Below, in pieces: positions 27,668 through 35,785 of a stretch of 64,000 nucleotides of DNA. This DNA comes from UBA1535 sp002323775 (GTDB lineage Bacteria > Bacillota > Clostridia > Tissierellales > Sedimentibacteraceae). The notes below the pieces were generated by a model. That model had not been told where the DNA came from. It did not search any database and worked only from the letters and a program-made list of their open reading frames with translations. Numbering within the stretch: the first letter of the stretch is position 1; each line of letters opens with the position of its first letter. The stretch covers positions 1 to 64,000 of the forward strand of contig DAMAHZ010000009.1 of assembly GCA_031993545.1 (NCBI GenBank), read 5' to 3'. The position numbers were made by a program, and so were the translations under genes.

Positions 27668-27828
27668 ATTTTATAGAAATTATACTTTTTATTCTGACTA
27701 TTTTTCATATGTGTACTCCTTATGGTTGGAAAATGATGTTGAAAGGTAGTTGGAAGTCTGATATAATTTTCTCATCAAAAGAAAAGTTGATATAAGGATA
27801 ATTTATATAACAGAAAGGTGACTATATC

Positions 27829-28197
27829 ATGATTGAATCAATAGCAGGATTTGCGTATGACTGTAAAAACGCAGATACATTAGCAGATTTTTATGTAAAA
27901 CTTCTTGGCTGGGAAAAAGAATTATCCGGCGGAGGATGGGCGGGCTTGCGTTCCCCTCAAGGTTGGATATTGGCGTTTCAAGAAGTGGATGAGTATATTC
28001 CTCCGGTATGGCCATGGAAGGTTGGAGAACAACAGCAAATGGCACATATTGATTTCTTAGTGAAAAACTTGGATGAATCAGTTGAACATGCCTTGCAATG
28101 CGGTGCAAGAAAATCTGAAATACAGTATTTTGACACTTCAACCGTAATGTTTGACCCAGAAGGACACCCGTTTTGCTTGAGTACAGTAAAACAATAA
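27829..28197 (+). CDS. VOC (glyoxalase-like) protein
   Basis: A 122-residue VOC protein: IAGFAYDCKNADTLADFYVKLLGWEKE at the start, MAHIDFLVKNLDESVEHALQCGARK, and VMFDPEGHPFCLSTV at the end. The tryptophan-rich centre (GGWAGLRSP, PPVWPW) is typical of the Glyoxalase_6 branch. AGAAAGGTGA lies before the ATG. Substrate unknown. Its stop is followed after seven bases by the first copy of a 190-bp element whose second copy follows the methyltransferase gene downstream. Confidence 0.86.
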   Translation: MIESIAGFAYDCKNADTLADFYVKLLGWEKELSGGGWAGLRSPQGWILAFQEVDEYIPPVWPWKVGEQQQMAHIDFLVKNLDESVEHALQCGARKSEIQYFDTSTVMFDPEGHPFCLSTVKQ

Positions 28198-28204
28198 GCT
28201 CAGC

Positions 28205-28394
28205 AAAATGAGCATAATCTTCGTATTGGGTAGCAGAGCCAGCCACCCTTGTCAACGATAAAAAGAACGGACTTTATCTGTCATTGACAAATATGTCTGT
28301 CACTGCTTACATGGCAATCAAGAGGATGAAAGCAGAAAATGCTTTCGTCCTCTATCTATTTTACTATTTTTTAATGCAAAAAGTTGCACAAATA
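28205..28394 (+). repeat. 190-bp repeated element, copy 1
   Basis: Aligns without a gap to 29020-29209. I count 26 mismatches by eye, about 86% identity. It holds a 14-bp hairpin at 28321-28353 (loop GAAAA) with a T:G pair where copy 2 has C:G, then AT-rich DNA. The hairpin could end the VOC transcript. It is non-coding on the plus strand. The nature of the element is unknown. Confidence 0.8.
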
Positions 28395-28456
28395 GGATAA
28401 TTTATATTAATTTTATATAATTAGATTATGGTAATAATATTCTACAGGAGGTTTTG

Positions 28457-29032
28457 ATGAGTTATTTCCAAAAAAGAGAAAATGTAAACTTATATACAGA
28501 CATGATGTTAGATATTGATAACAGCTTTGTAATAAATGAAGTTGAAAAGGTACTGCCTCCGAACTCAACTTTGCTTGAACTTGGTATGGGAACAGGTTTG
28601 GACTTATTATCACTTTCAAAAAAATACAGAGTACTCGGTAGTGATTATTCTCAGCTTTTCATCGATGATTTTAAGCTTAAAAGTGATTTAGATGTATGTG
28701 TTTTGGATGCTGTTAGTATTGATATAGATAGAAAATTCGACTGTATCTATTCTAATAAAGTTTTACAGCACTTAGCCACAGAAGATTTGATTGTTTCACT
28801 AAGCAATCAGTTCAGACACTTAAATGAAAATGGAATTACTTTCTTAACACTTTGGAATGATAATTACCGAGAAGAATTTGAATTTGATGGACAACTCAGA
28901 TTTGTATATTACGATAGAGCAACAATAGAAAAACTTATTCCACAAGAATTAACAATAGAAAAATTCATTCTTTACTCAGAATTTGAATCTAACGATTCTA
29001 TGATTGTTATACTTCGTGCAAAATTAGCATAA
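28457..29032 (+). CDS. Class I SAM-dependent methyltransferase
   Basis: A 191-residue Rossmann-fold methyltransferase. Motif I is LLELGMGTGLDLLSLS, the acidic SAM-binding end of strand 2 is VLGSDYS, and CIYSNKVLQHL matches motif IV. The methyl acceptor is unknown. AGGAGG stands five bases before the ATG at 28457; a TTG one codon earlier is not needed. Its last four codons are already part of the second repeat copy, so the gene lies exactly between two copies of the 190-bp element, as if the two were acquired or duplicated as units. Confidence 0.9.
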   Translation: MSYFQKRENVNLYTDMMLDIDNSFVINEVEKVLPPNSTLLELGMGTGLDLLSLSKKYRVLGSDYSQLFIDDFKLKSDLDVCVLDAVSIDIDRKFDCIYSNKVLQHLATEDLIVSLSNQFRHLNENGITFLTLWNDNYREEFEFDGQLRFVYYDRATIEKLIPQELTIEKFILYSEFESNDSMIVILRAKLA

Positions 29033-29209
29033 TTTTCGTATTGAGTAGCAGAGTCAGCCACCCTCGTCAGCGATGAAATGAACGGACTTTATATGTCATT
29101 GACAAATCTGTCTATCCCTGCTTACATGTCAATCAATAGGACGAAAGCATTTTCTGCTTTCGTCCTCTTTCTGTTTTGCTATTTTTTAATGTAAAATGTT
29201 GTACAAATA
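29020..29209 (+). repeat. 190-bp repeated element, copy 2
   Basis: Second copy of the element at 28205-28394. The hairpin at 29138-29166 has a fully paired 12-bp stem (AGGACGAAAGCA with its complement). Its five-base loop is entirely different from copy 1, so the stem is conserved and the loop is free. The copy begins within the last codons of the methyltransferase gene. Confidence 0.8.
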
Positions 29210-29327
29210 AAAAAAAGTATTTTTTAAATAATTTGACAGCATAAAATTATAAGATTTCATATAAATATTTAATCTTATGTAAGTTTTCTTTCGTATTAAG
29301 CAAAAAAATTAGAAGTATCAAAATAGG

Positions 29328-29356
29328 AAGATAAAAAGCTTATCTTTTGCTATAAT
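29328..29356 (+). promoter_or_regulatory. Candidate ada promoter with dyad at the -35 position
   Basis: AAGATAA-N5-TTATCTT (29328-29346) is followed five bases later by TATAAT at 29351-29356, 42 bases before the ada ATG. There is no consensus -35 box, as expected for a promoter that needs an activator. Whether methylated Ada binds this dyad is unknown. Confidence 0.35.
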
Positions 29357-29398
29357 AATATCAGTACCAAGCAAATAAATATGTGTTGAGGTGAACTC

Positions 29399-30427
29399 AT
29401 GAATAGCAATGAAAAATGGAATGCAGTGATAAACAATGATAAAGAATATGACGGAGTATTTTATTACGCAGTAAAATCTACCAAGATTTTTTGTCGTCCC
29501 TCCTGTGCGTCTAAACCACCTCTAAAAGATAATGTAGATTATTTTGACACAGCCAAAGCCGCAATGGAATCAGGTTATCGCCCTTGTAAGAGATGTCGTC
29601 CTGATTTGATAGACTATCAGCCTGTATCGGAACTAGCAGATAAGGTTAAATATGCTATAGATAATCTGTTTGCTGATAAGACAGCTCTGTTAGAAAAATT
29701 AGATAAGTTAGGAGTATCAAGGCGTCACATGACAGAAATTTTTGTAAACCAATATGGTTATACGCCTAGTGAATATGCAAATAAGCGTCGTATTGAAGAA
29801 GCAAAAGCAAAGCTTTTAGACGAAAACGAATCAATTTTAGAAATTGCTTTATCTCTTGGATTTGAAAGCCTATCATCATTTTACACTTTTTTTAAGAAGT
29901 ATACAAAAATGTCTCCGGGTAATTATCGTCAACTTTATGAAAAAGATAAAACTAGTTATCTCGGTGGATATTTTGTTTATGACCTAGCTATGGGAAAAAT
30001 TGCGATAGCATCTGATGGAATTAATATCACAGCAATACAGTTTGCTGATTGCTTGGAAGGATACGGCGAAATCCGAAGAAATATAATAACTGATTTAGCA
30101 GCACACCAGCTAGATGAATATTTTTGCGGAAAGCGCAAGATATTTGAGCTTCCGCTTAATCCAATTGGCACTCCATTTCAAAAATCAGTTTGGTCTGCAT
30201 TGAAAGATATTCCTTATGGAAGCACAAAAAGTTACAAGCAAGTTGCAAAAATGATTGGAAATCCCAATGCAAGTCGTGCGGTCGGAATGGCAAATAACAA
30301 AAACCCCTTATTAATTGTAGTGCCTTGCCATCGTGTTGTAGGAGCAGACGGCTCATTAGTAGGTTATGCTGCTTCTCTAAAAGTTAAAAGGCAATTACTC
30401 AATTTAGAGCAGGAAAATATCAAATAA
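29399..30427 (+). CDS. ada: Ada: methylphosphotriester and O6-methylguanine DNA repair protein/regulator
   Basis: A full-length three-part Ada of 342 residues. The N-terminal zinc domain has C32 and C36 in FCRPSC and C63 and C66 in CKRC. An AraC-type HTH lies near 80-190 (VSRRHMTEIFVNQYGYTPSEYANKRRIEEA). The C-terminal O6-alkylguanine transferase has the acceptor cysteine near 310 in VVPCHRVVGADGSLVGYA. It removes methyl groups from DNA and, once methylated, activates alkylation-response genes. GAGGTGA precedes the ATG. An Old Yellow Enzyme gene follows after 34 bp and may be part of its regulon. Confidence 0.96.
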   Translation: MNSNEKWNAVINNDKEYDGVFYYAVKSTKIFCRPSCASKPPLKDNVDYFDTAKAAMESGYRPCKRCRPDLIDYQPVSELADKVKYAIDNLFADKTALLEKLDKLGVSRRHMTEIFVNQYGYTPSEYANKRRIEEAKAKLLDENESILEIALSLGFESLSSFYTFFKKYTKMSPGNYRQLYEKDKTSYLGGYFVYDLAMGKIAIASDGINITAIQFADCLEGYGEIRRNIITDLAAHQLDEYFCGKRKIFELPLNPIGTPFQKSVWSALKDIPYGSTKSYKQVAKMIGNPNASRAVGMANNKNPLLIVVPCHRVVGADGSLVGYAASLKVKRQLLNLEQENIK

Positions 30428-30461
30428 AACAGTTCTAATATATTATACGAGGAGAATAAAT

Positions 30462-31481
30462 ATGATTAAAGAAAATATATCAATCAAAAATATTGTACTA
30501 AAAAACAGGGTTATTGCAGCACCAATTGTTACTAATTCTTGGGATGATAATGGTTCTCCTACCTTAGATACCTTAGAAATTTACAAAGCCTATGCAGAAT
30601 CCGGTGCAGGATTAATCGTGGCAGAACAGCATGCAGTTCACACGTGGGGACGAGTTTCCCTAAGGCAACCAAGCTTGTATAATGATAAATCTGCTTTAGA
30701 ATTAAGACCAATTACAAAGATATTTCGTGATAAAAACATTCCTATTGTTGCACAGCTTAATTTCGGTGCAAGGGCAACCATAACAAAACTTCTTGATGAT
30801 CCGAATTATAAACTTGTTTCACCCTCAGGATTGCCAACACCAAGAAAATCTCCTGTTGATGCTAATTCTCGAGCATTAGAGCTTATTGAAATTAAAGAGA
30901 TAATACAATCATTTGCAGATGCGGCCAGGCGAGCTGTTGAGATATCAAAGTTTAGTGGCGGAGTTCAAATTTACGCATCTCATGGATACTTAATCAGTCA
31001 ATTTCTTAGTACGTTAACAAACATTAGAACGGATATCTACGGTGGTTCACTTGCCAACCGTGCAAGGCTTTTATTTGAAATTGTAGAAGCTGTAAAAGCA
31101 GTGGTTGGAAACGCCCCGGTATCTGTCAGGCTCGGTGCATCTGACAATATGCCTAATGAACTAGAAAATGGTTTGACATTGTCTGAAAGTGTTTGGATTG
31201 CAGAAGAACTGGCAAATATGGGAATAGATTGGCTAAGCGTATCGGGCAATCATTGTATCTATGGCATTGGTGTGGACGATAATGATACGGCTTACTTTGC
31301 TCCATATTCAAAAGCAATGCGTAATGCCATGTATAAATATGACATTCCTGTGGATTGTACCGGAGGAATTCGAAGCTTAGAAACTGCTGAAAAGCTTCTG
31401 AAAGAGAAAGTATGTGACTTAATAGGTATTGGCAGACCACTACTTTCTGATAAATCTTTTCTATCAGGATGGAATTTATAA
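30462..31481 (+). CDS. Old Yellow Enzyme family NADH:flavin oxidoreductase
   Basis: A 339-residue FMN TIM-barrel enzyme: LKNRVIAAPIVTNSWDDNGSPT at the start, VAQLNFGARAT for strand 3, a substrate-binding YASHGYLISQFLSTLTNIRTDIYGGSLANRARL, and the phosphate-binding GGIRSLETAE...DLIGIGRPLL. The length shows the barrel only, without the Fe-S and FAD domains of the 2,4-dienoyl-CoA reductase branch. Such enzymes reduce activated C=C bonds, nitro compounds and electrophiles. GAGGAG precedes the ATG. The position just after ada suggests joint expression under electrophile or alkylation stress. Confidence 0.92.
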   Translation: MIKENISIKNIVLKNRVIAAPIVTNSWDDNGSPTLDTLEIYKAYAESGAGLIVAEQHAVHTWGRVSLRQPSLYNDKSALELRPITKIFRDKNIPIVAQLNFGARATITKLLDDPNYKLVSPSGLPTPRKSPVDANSRALELIEIKEIIQSFADAARRAVEISKFSGGVQIYASHGYLISQFLSTLTNIRTDIYGGSLANRARLLFEIVEAVKAVVGNAPVSVRLGASDNMPNELENGLTLSESVWIAEELANMGIDWLSVSGNHCIYGIGVDDNDTAYFAPYSKAMRNAMYKYDIPVDCTGGIRSLETAEKLLKEKVCDLIGIGRPLLSDKSFLSGWNL

Positions 31482-31623
31482 TAGTTATATAGACTTTTTT
31501 GCTTGGTAAATTTTTAAAACGTAAAAGTCTTGAGAAATTATAATAAAAAGCTTCGCTTGGATGTTCTTTATTTATATAAAAAAATGCTAAAATATTTTTA
31601 ACACCTTAAAACTCATCACTCGA

Positions 31624-31655
31624 CCCGTAAAATTTAGATTTATACGGGGTTTTTT
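31624..31655 (+). terminator. Terminator after the OYE gene
   Basis: CCCGTA and TACGGG arms, then GGTTTTTTATAT. It is about 140 bp beyond the stop. Confidence 0.65.
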
Positions 31656-31848
31656 ATATGCTTCTATTGTTTCCCTATATTGCTAAATAAATGTGTTCAT
31701 AATGGAAATATTAACCTTTTTATGATATAATAATTGTTAATACTTTCTAAAATGTTAAGCAATAAAATTTTAATAATATTTTTTAAAAAGTTTGTAACGA
31801 AATATAAACTTCTCCGTCAAACCTACAAAATCAGAAAGAAAGGAGGCG

Positions 31849-32077
31849 ATGATTATGTGTTGTCATTAGTGGAACTTTTATTTCTCTAATTCACGACATT
31901 ATTTATTTAATAATAAACGGAATATGGCATATCAGCTTTAGTGATGCTAATCTTCAAGCTTGGAACACAGATGTAGTAATAAATGCAAATTCGTATCTGC
32001 TGATACTTATTTCAGGATGTGTAATAGGCTTCGTTTTGCTGTTAGCTGGATTTATCATATCAAGAAAGAAAAAATAG
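31849..32077 (+). pseudogene. Small membrane protein gene with a frameshift near its start
   Basis: AAAGGAGG stands two bases before an ATG at 31849, but that frame is only MIMCCH and then stops. The next frame is open from 31853 to a TAG at 32075-32077 with no usable start codon. It reads as a good membrane protein: ISLIHDIIYLIINGIWHI, a polar stretch SDANLQAWNTD, then SYLLILISGCVIGFVLLLAG and SRKKK at the end. A single-base shift within codons 2-6 would join the ribosome binding site to this 75-residue product. It may be a broken gene, a sequence error or programmed frameshifting. Family unknown. Confidence 0.4.
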
Positions 32078-32152
32078 TATAATGCTTTAAAATTTTTAAG
32101 CATACAGTAGATTAATGAATAAAAAATATATAATAATAAATATTTCAAAAAA

Positions 32153-32182
32153 TTGATTAATACTATAAGATTCGGGTATAAA
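32153..32182 (+). promoter_or_regulatory. Promoter of the 45-residue peptide gene
   Basis: TTGATT at 32153-32158, 18 bases, TATAAA at 32177-32182, about 40 bases before the ATG at 32224. Confidence 0.4.
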
Positions 32183-32223
32183 TAAAATACAAATAAATAT
32201 TTTAAAAAGAAAGGATGAGAACG

Positions 32224-32361
32224 ATGAAAGAAATAGGCATGAAATTAGCTTTAGATAATATAGCTGATATTCTTAGATCACATTTGGATGAATATAAAAT
32301 TAAAATTACAGATGCTGGACTTGTGAACAATATTTTTAACTCCTCAATGTTCTGGTTTTAA
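32224..32361 (+). CDS. Unrecognised 45-residue peptide
   Basis: A short frame with AAAGGATG eight bases before its ATG and its own promoter-like sequence. The product starts MKEIGMKLALDNIADIL, has an amphipathic first half, and ends hydrophobic and aromatic: NNIFNSSMFWF. It carries no signal peptide and no double glycine. The C-terminal end recalls secreted signalling peptides, but no processing or export gene is nearby, so this is a resemblance only. A very strong terminator follows 119 bp downstream. I do not recognise a family. Confidence 0.5.
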   Translation: MKEIGMKLALDNIADILRSHLDEYKIKITDAGLVNNIFNSSMFWF

Positions 32362-32479
32362 TTAGTTAAAACCAACATATTAAATATATTAACTTAAATA
32401 CATTAGTTAGCTCAGCTAGAGCTCAAGTATCTGTAATATTACAAAGATATATAGAAATATAAAAATCTTTGTTCAATAA

Positions 32480-32517
32480 AAATAGGAGTGACAATTTCTA
32501 AATTGTTACTCCTATTT
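32480..32517. terminator. Strong bidirectional terminator
   Basis: 18-base arms (32480-32497 and 32500-32517) pair throughout with a single G:T, closing on a two-base centre. It separates the plus-strand peptide gene from the minus-strand carboxypeptidase gene. Confidence 0.85.
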
Positions 32518-32559
32518 CTTATTTTGATTCTATAATAAACGTCAACTTAAAAATTTATA

Positions 32560-33759
32560 CTATTTAAACCAGCTTTTAAATAGATTTTGAAAAAATCTTC
32601 CTATCATTACGAAGAAGTTTGCTTTTTTCACATCTTCTCTTATTTCTATGTCTATTGTTTTTATTTTTTCTTCTCCAATGTAGTAATTTATTTCGCCTAT
32701 TTTTGCTCCATTTGCCAGAGGTGCTTTTATTTTTTCATTGTATGTTTTTTCTACTCTAACAGTTTGTCCAACTTCTGTTAACTTATTGTAATCTTCCTTT
32801 GCATATACATTTATATCTTGTACTTTTGCATTATCTATGTGGATTTTATCGTATACTTCCTCTTTATTTAATAATTTTTGATCTATATAATTATCTCTCC
32901 CATACTCTAGCAGTTTTTTTGACTTTTCAATTCTTTCCGGATGAGTTTGTGCTCCCATTATGATTGCAATTATCCTAAAGTCCTTACTGTTCTGATCTTT
33001 TGCTTTTATTGGCATGGTCGAAACTAAGCATATACCTGCTTTGTCTGTGTATCCGGTTTTTAATCCGTCAACTCCCTGTATTTCATTTCCAAATAGAGGA
33101 TTTGTAGATTTTTTATTGAAGTTTCTTTCAGGTATTACAAGCTCTGTTTTCTTGCTGATTTCTAATACTTGTGGATATGTGCTTAATAAATACCTTACAA
33201 ACGCATATAAATCCTTTATACTCATATAATTCTGGTCAGTTTCAGCATCATCTAGCGGATAACCATGTGAATTTATAAAATGTACAGAGTTTAAGCCTAA
33301 AGACTTTGACTTCTCATACATCATTTTTACAAATTCTTCTTCTGTTCCTGCTATATGTTCAGCTATCGCAGTAGTAACATCATTTCCTGATATGACAAGC
33401 AAGGCATCTATCATTGTAGAAACTTTGATTTTTTCTCCTGCCTTCATTCCAAATTTGCTTCCTTGCGTTTTAGCAGCATTCTCTGAAATTGTCATTTCAT
33501 CATCATACTTTATTTTGCCCTCTGTTATTTTGTCCATAAGGATTGAATATGTAATTAGCTTACTAATACTTGCTAATGGCAATGCCTCGTCCACATTGTA
33601 CTCATATAAAATCTCACCTGTTTCTAAATCACCTAGCAAAGCTCCATGTATTCTGTCACTTACACCTTCTAAATCTGCTGCATAGAAAGATGTCAATGAC
33701 GACATTATCGTTATAAAAATGATAACTAAAGAAATAACTCTATTAAATTTTTTTGTCAT
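32560..33759 (-). CDS. D-alanyl-D-alanine carboxypeptidase (PBP5/DacF type)
   Basis: A secreted penicillin-binding protein of 399 residues that trims D-alanine from peptidoglycan. A signal peptide occupies about 1-28. The three motifs of the family are SISK (in LPLASISKLITYS, near 64), SGN (ISGNDVTTAI) and KTG (DGLKTGYTDKAG). A PBP5-type C-terminal beta domain ends in a basic amphipathic helix for membrane attachment. GGGAGGG precedes the ATG. Whether it is the vegetative DacA or the sporulation DacF cannot be told here. Confidence 0.94.
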   Translation of the reverse strand: MTKKFNRVISLVIIFITIMSSLTSFYAADLEGVSDRIHGALLGDLETGEILYEYNVDEALPLASISKLITYSILMDKITEGKIKYDDEMTISENAAKTQGSKFGMKAGEKIKVSTMIDALLVISGNDVTTAIAEHIAGTEEEFVKMMYEKSKSLGLNSVHFINSHGYPLDDAETDQNYMSIKDLYAFVRYLLSTYPQVLEISKKTELVIPERNFNKKSTNPLFGNEIQGVDGLKTGYTDKAGICLVSTMPIKAKDQNSKDFRIIAIIMGAQTHPERIEKSKKLLEYGRDNYIDQKLLNKEEVYDKIHIDNAKVQDINVYAKEDYNKLTEVGQTVRVEKTYNEKIKAPLANGAKIGEINYYIGEEKIKTIDIEIREDVKKANFFVMIGRFFQNLFKSWFK

Positions 33760-34063
33760 TTGTCCCTCCCAGAATTGTTTTATTTATTATCAAAATTTTA
33801 GTCCACTATATTATATAATATATTTTATAAAAAATCATTAACAAAATAATAAAATATTTGTAAAATATATGAATTAAAAGTTATCCTCAAAAATGCGGCT
33901 CGAATATAAAAGCAAAATTCTTTCAATTATTGCCCGGGTAATAGTAAAAATGAAAAGTATTTTTCAAATTATCCTAAGCATTTAAAATAAAAACAATTGA
34001 AATATTTTAATACTAAATGGCACAATTAACAAAGCTTATAATATAAGGTGTGATTGGAAAAGT
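33760..34063. other. Intergenic stretch upstream of the carboxypeptidase
   Basis: About 300 bp of AT-rich DNA between the carboxypeptidase start and the serS terminator. TATAAT-like sequences near 33805-33825 could be its promoter, but no -35 box stands out. Nothing else is seen. Confidence 0.35.
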
Positions 34064-34097
34064 AAAAAACTAATCTAAAGAATAAGATTAGTTTTTT
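34064..34097 (-). terminator. Terminator of serS
   Basis: Perfect 13-bp stem (34064-34076 with 34085-34097), eight-base loop, A/T runs at both ends. It begins five bases after the serS stop. Confidence 0.8.
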
Positions 34098-34102
34098 ATA
34101 TT

Positions 34103-35374
34103 TTAAAATTCTATTTTCTCCATATTTCTCATATATGGTCTTAAAGCCTCTGGTATTTCTATTGTTCCATCTGCTAACTGATAATTTTCAAGTATAGCTG
34201 CGAAAGTTCTTCCGACTGCTAAGCCTGAGCCATTTAATGTGTGGACGAATTCTAGTTTTTTATTGTCATTTCTGTATTTTATATTAGCACGCCTTGCCTG
34301 GAAATCTTCAAAGTTTGAGCAAGAAGAAATCTCAACATATCTTCCATAGCTTGGCATCCATACCTCTAGGTCATAAGTTTTTGCTGATGTAAATCCTATA
34401 TCACCTGTGCATAGCTCAACCTTTCTATATGGGAGTCCCAGACCTTTGAGTACATTTTCAGCAAATTCAGTCAGTTCTTCAAGTCTTTTGTAAGATTCTT
34501 CTGCTGTAGTGTACATAACCATCTCAACCTTGCTAAATTGATGATTTCTAATAAGCCCTCTCGTGTCACGTCCGGCTGAGCCAGCCTCTGCTCTAAAGCA
34601 AGGAGTATAGGCTGTTAAAAACATAGGAAGATTTTTTTCATCAATTACTTCATCTCTGTACATATTAGTTACTGGCACTTCTGCTGTAGGTATCAAATAA
34701 TAATCTCTTTCATTGATTTTAAACATGTCTTCTTCAAATTTAGGAATCTGTCCTGTTCCTCTCATGCTGTCAGCATTAACCATATATGGCGGAAGCACCT
34801 CTGTAAAGCCATGCTCAAAAACGTGCATATCAAGCATATACTGTGCTATTGCTCTCTCAAGTCTAGCACCTATTCCTTTATACATAGAAAATCTTGTTCC
34901 TGTTACTTTTGTTGCTCTTTCAAAATCTAAAATGTCTAAATTTACTCCTAAGTCCCAGTGTGCTTTGATTTCAAAATCAAATTTTCTAGGCTCTCCCCAT
35001 CTTCCTACTTCCTTGTTATCCTCATCTGACTTTCCTACTGTAATATCAGCGTTTGGAGTATTAGGTATAGACATAAGTTCTTCTTCTATCTCATCATCAA
35101 CAAGCTTTACATCAGCATCTAAAACTTTGATATCTTCTGAAAGCTTTCTTAGGTCTTCCATAAGCTCAGTTACATCTTTTCCCTCTTTTTTCAGAGTTGG
35201 GATTTTCTTTGATTCGACATTCTGTCTTGACTTCATTTCCTCAACTTTCACTAAAATTTCACGTCTTTTCTTATCAAGCTCAAGGACTTTATCTAAAGAC
35301 AATTCAGGATTTCTTCTTTTTAATAGTTCTTCTACTTCCTGTGGATTTTTTCTAATCCTTTTAATATCTAACAT
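34103..35374 (-). CDS. serS: Seryl-tRNA synthetase
   Basis: Class II synthetase of 423 residues. The N-terminal coiled-coil arm that binds the long variable arm of tRNA-Ser is clear (about 30-105). Motif 2 is FRAEAGSAGRDTRGLIRNHQF and motif 3 is GSGLAVGRTFAAILENYQ. GGAAAGTGAG lies before the ATG. A complete T-box leader upstream (35479-35778) reads a UCU serine codon, so the gene responds to uncharged tRNA-Ser. Confidence 0.97.
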   Translation of the reverse strand: MLDIKRIRKNPQEVEELLKRRNPELSLDKVLELDKKRREILVKVEEMKSRQNVESKKIPTLKKEGKDVTELMEDLRKLSEDIKVLDADVKLVDDEIEEELMSIPNTPNADITVGKSDEDNKEVGRWGEPRKFDFEIKAHWDLGVNLDILDFERATKVTGTRFSMYKGIGARLERAIAQYMLDMHVFEHGFTEVLPPYMVNADSMRGTGQIPKFEEDMFKINERDYYLIPTAEVPVTNMYRDEVIDEKNLPMFLTAYTPCFRAEAGSAGRDTRGLIRNHQFSKVEMVMYTTAEESYKRLEELTEFAENVLKGLGLPYRKVELCTGDIGFTSAKTYDLEVWMPSYGRYVEISSCSNFEDFQARRANIKYRNDNKKLEFVHTLNGSGLAVGRTFAAILENYQLADGTIEIPEALRPYMRNMEKIEF

Positions 35375-35478
35375 TTTTTCTCACTTTCCTTTCTTTTATA
35401 TGAAAATTTTTATTTTTTAATATACCTGTCTAAATACTTATACAAACTGATAAGCAGAAATCTACATTATCAAAAATT

Positions 35479-35778
35479 AAAAAACTCGTCTCTAAAGATA
35501 ATCTTTAGAGACGAGCAAACACTCGCGGTACCACCCTAATTACTGTATAATGCAAATCAAAGAATTTAAACTCAATATTTTAAATATTTTTACCTATAGA
35601 GTTTTATAACTTAGTATAAGCATAATATATACAGTCTCTTGAAAAATTAACGCTTTTTACACGTCTGGCATTACCAGAAACTCCAGAGTAGATTTCAATA
35701 ATTTCTCTGCCTTTTCTCACCAAACAAAGGCTCTCTTGAAGAAAAAAATTATTTACTTAGCTCTTTCACAGTTGTATT
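35479..35778 (-). promoter_or_regulatory. T-box riboswitch of serS (specifier UCU)
   Basis: On the minus strand: stem I with the GGTGAGA and GGCAGAGA elements, the specifier TCT at 35690-35692 within GAAATCTACTCTGGAG, the invariant T-box AGGGTGGTACCGCG at 35524-35537, and a terminator with perfect 15-base arms (35485-35515) before a T-run. Uncharged tRNA-Ser bound at the specifier and the T-box would stabilise the antiterminator and let serS be transcribed. Confidence 0.93.
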
Positions 35779-35785
35779 TCTATAT

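Noticed and set aside
27827..28255. 142-codon open frame on the minus strand opposite the VOC gene
   Set aside because: It is a shadow of a well-supported VOC gene and has no ribosome binding site.
27547..28457. tRNA-Val as integration site of an element carrying the VOC and methyltransferase genes
   Set aside because: I found no second copy of the tRNA 3' end downstream and no integrase.
28205..29209. Repeat copies as classical integron attC sites
   Set aside because: The core sites RYYYAAC and GTTRRRY are not in place (ends read GTTGCAC and GTTGTAC), and there is no integrase in the window.
32224..32361. 45-residue peptide as an AgrD-type cyclic peptide precursor
   Set aside because: No AgrB-like protease is nearby and the charged C-terminal tail of AgrD is missing.
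32400..32435. tRNA-like piece TTAGCTCAGCTAGAGC
   Set aside because: Only a D-arm-like string; no acceptor, anticodon or T-arm can be built around it.
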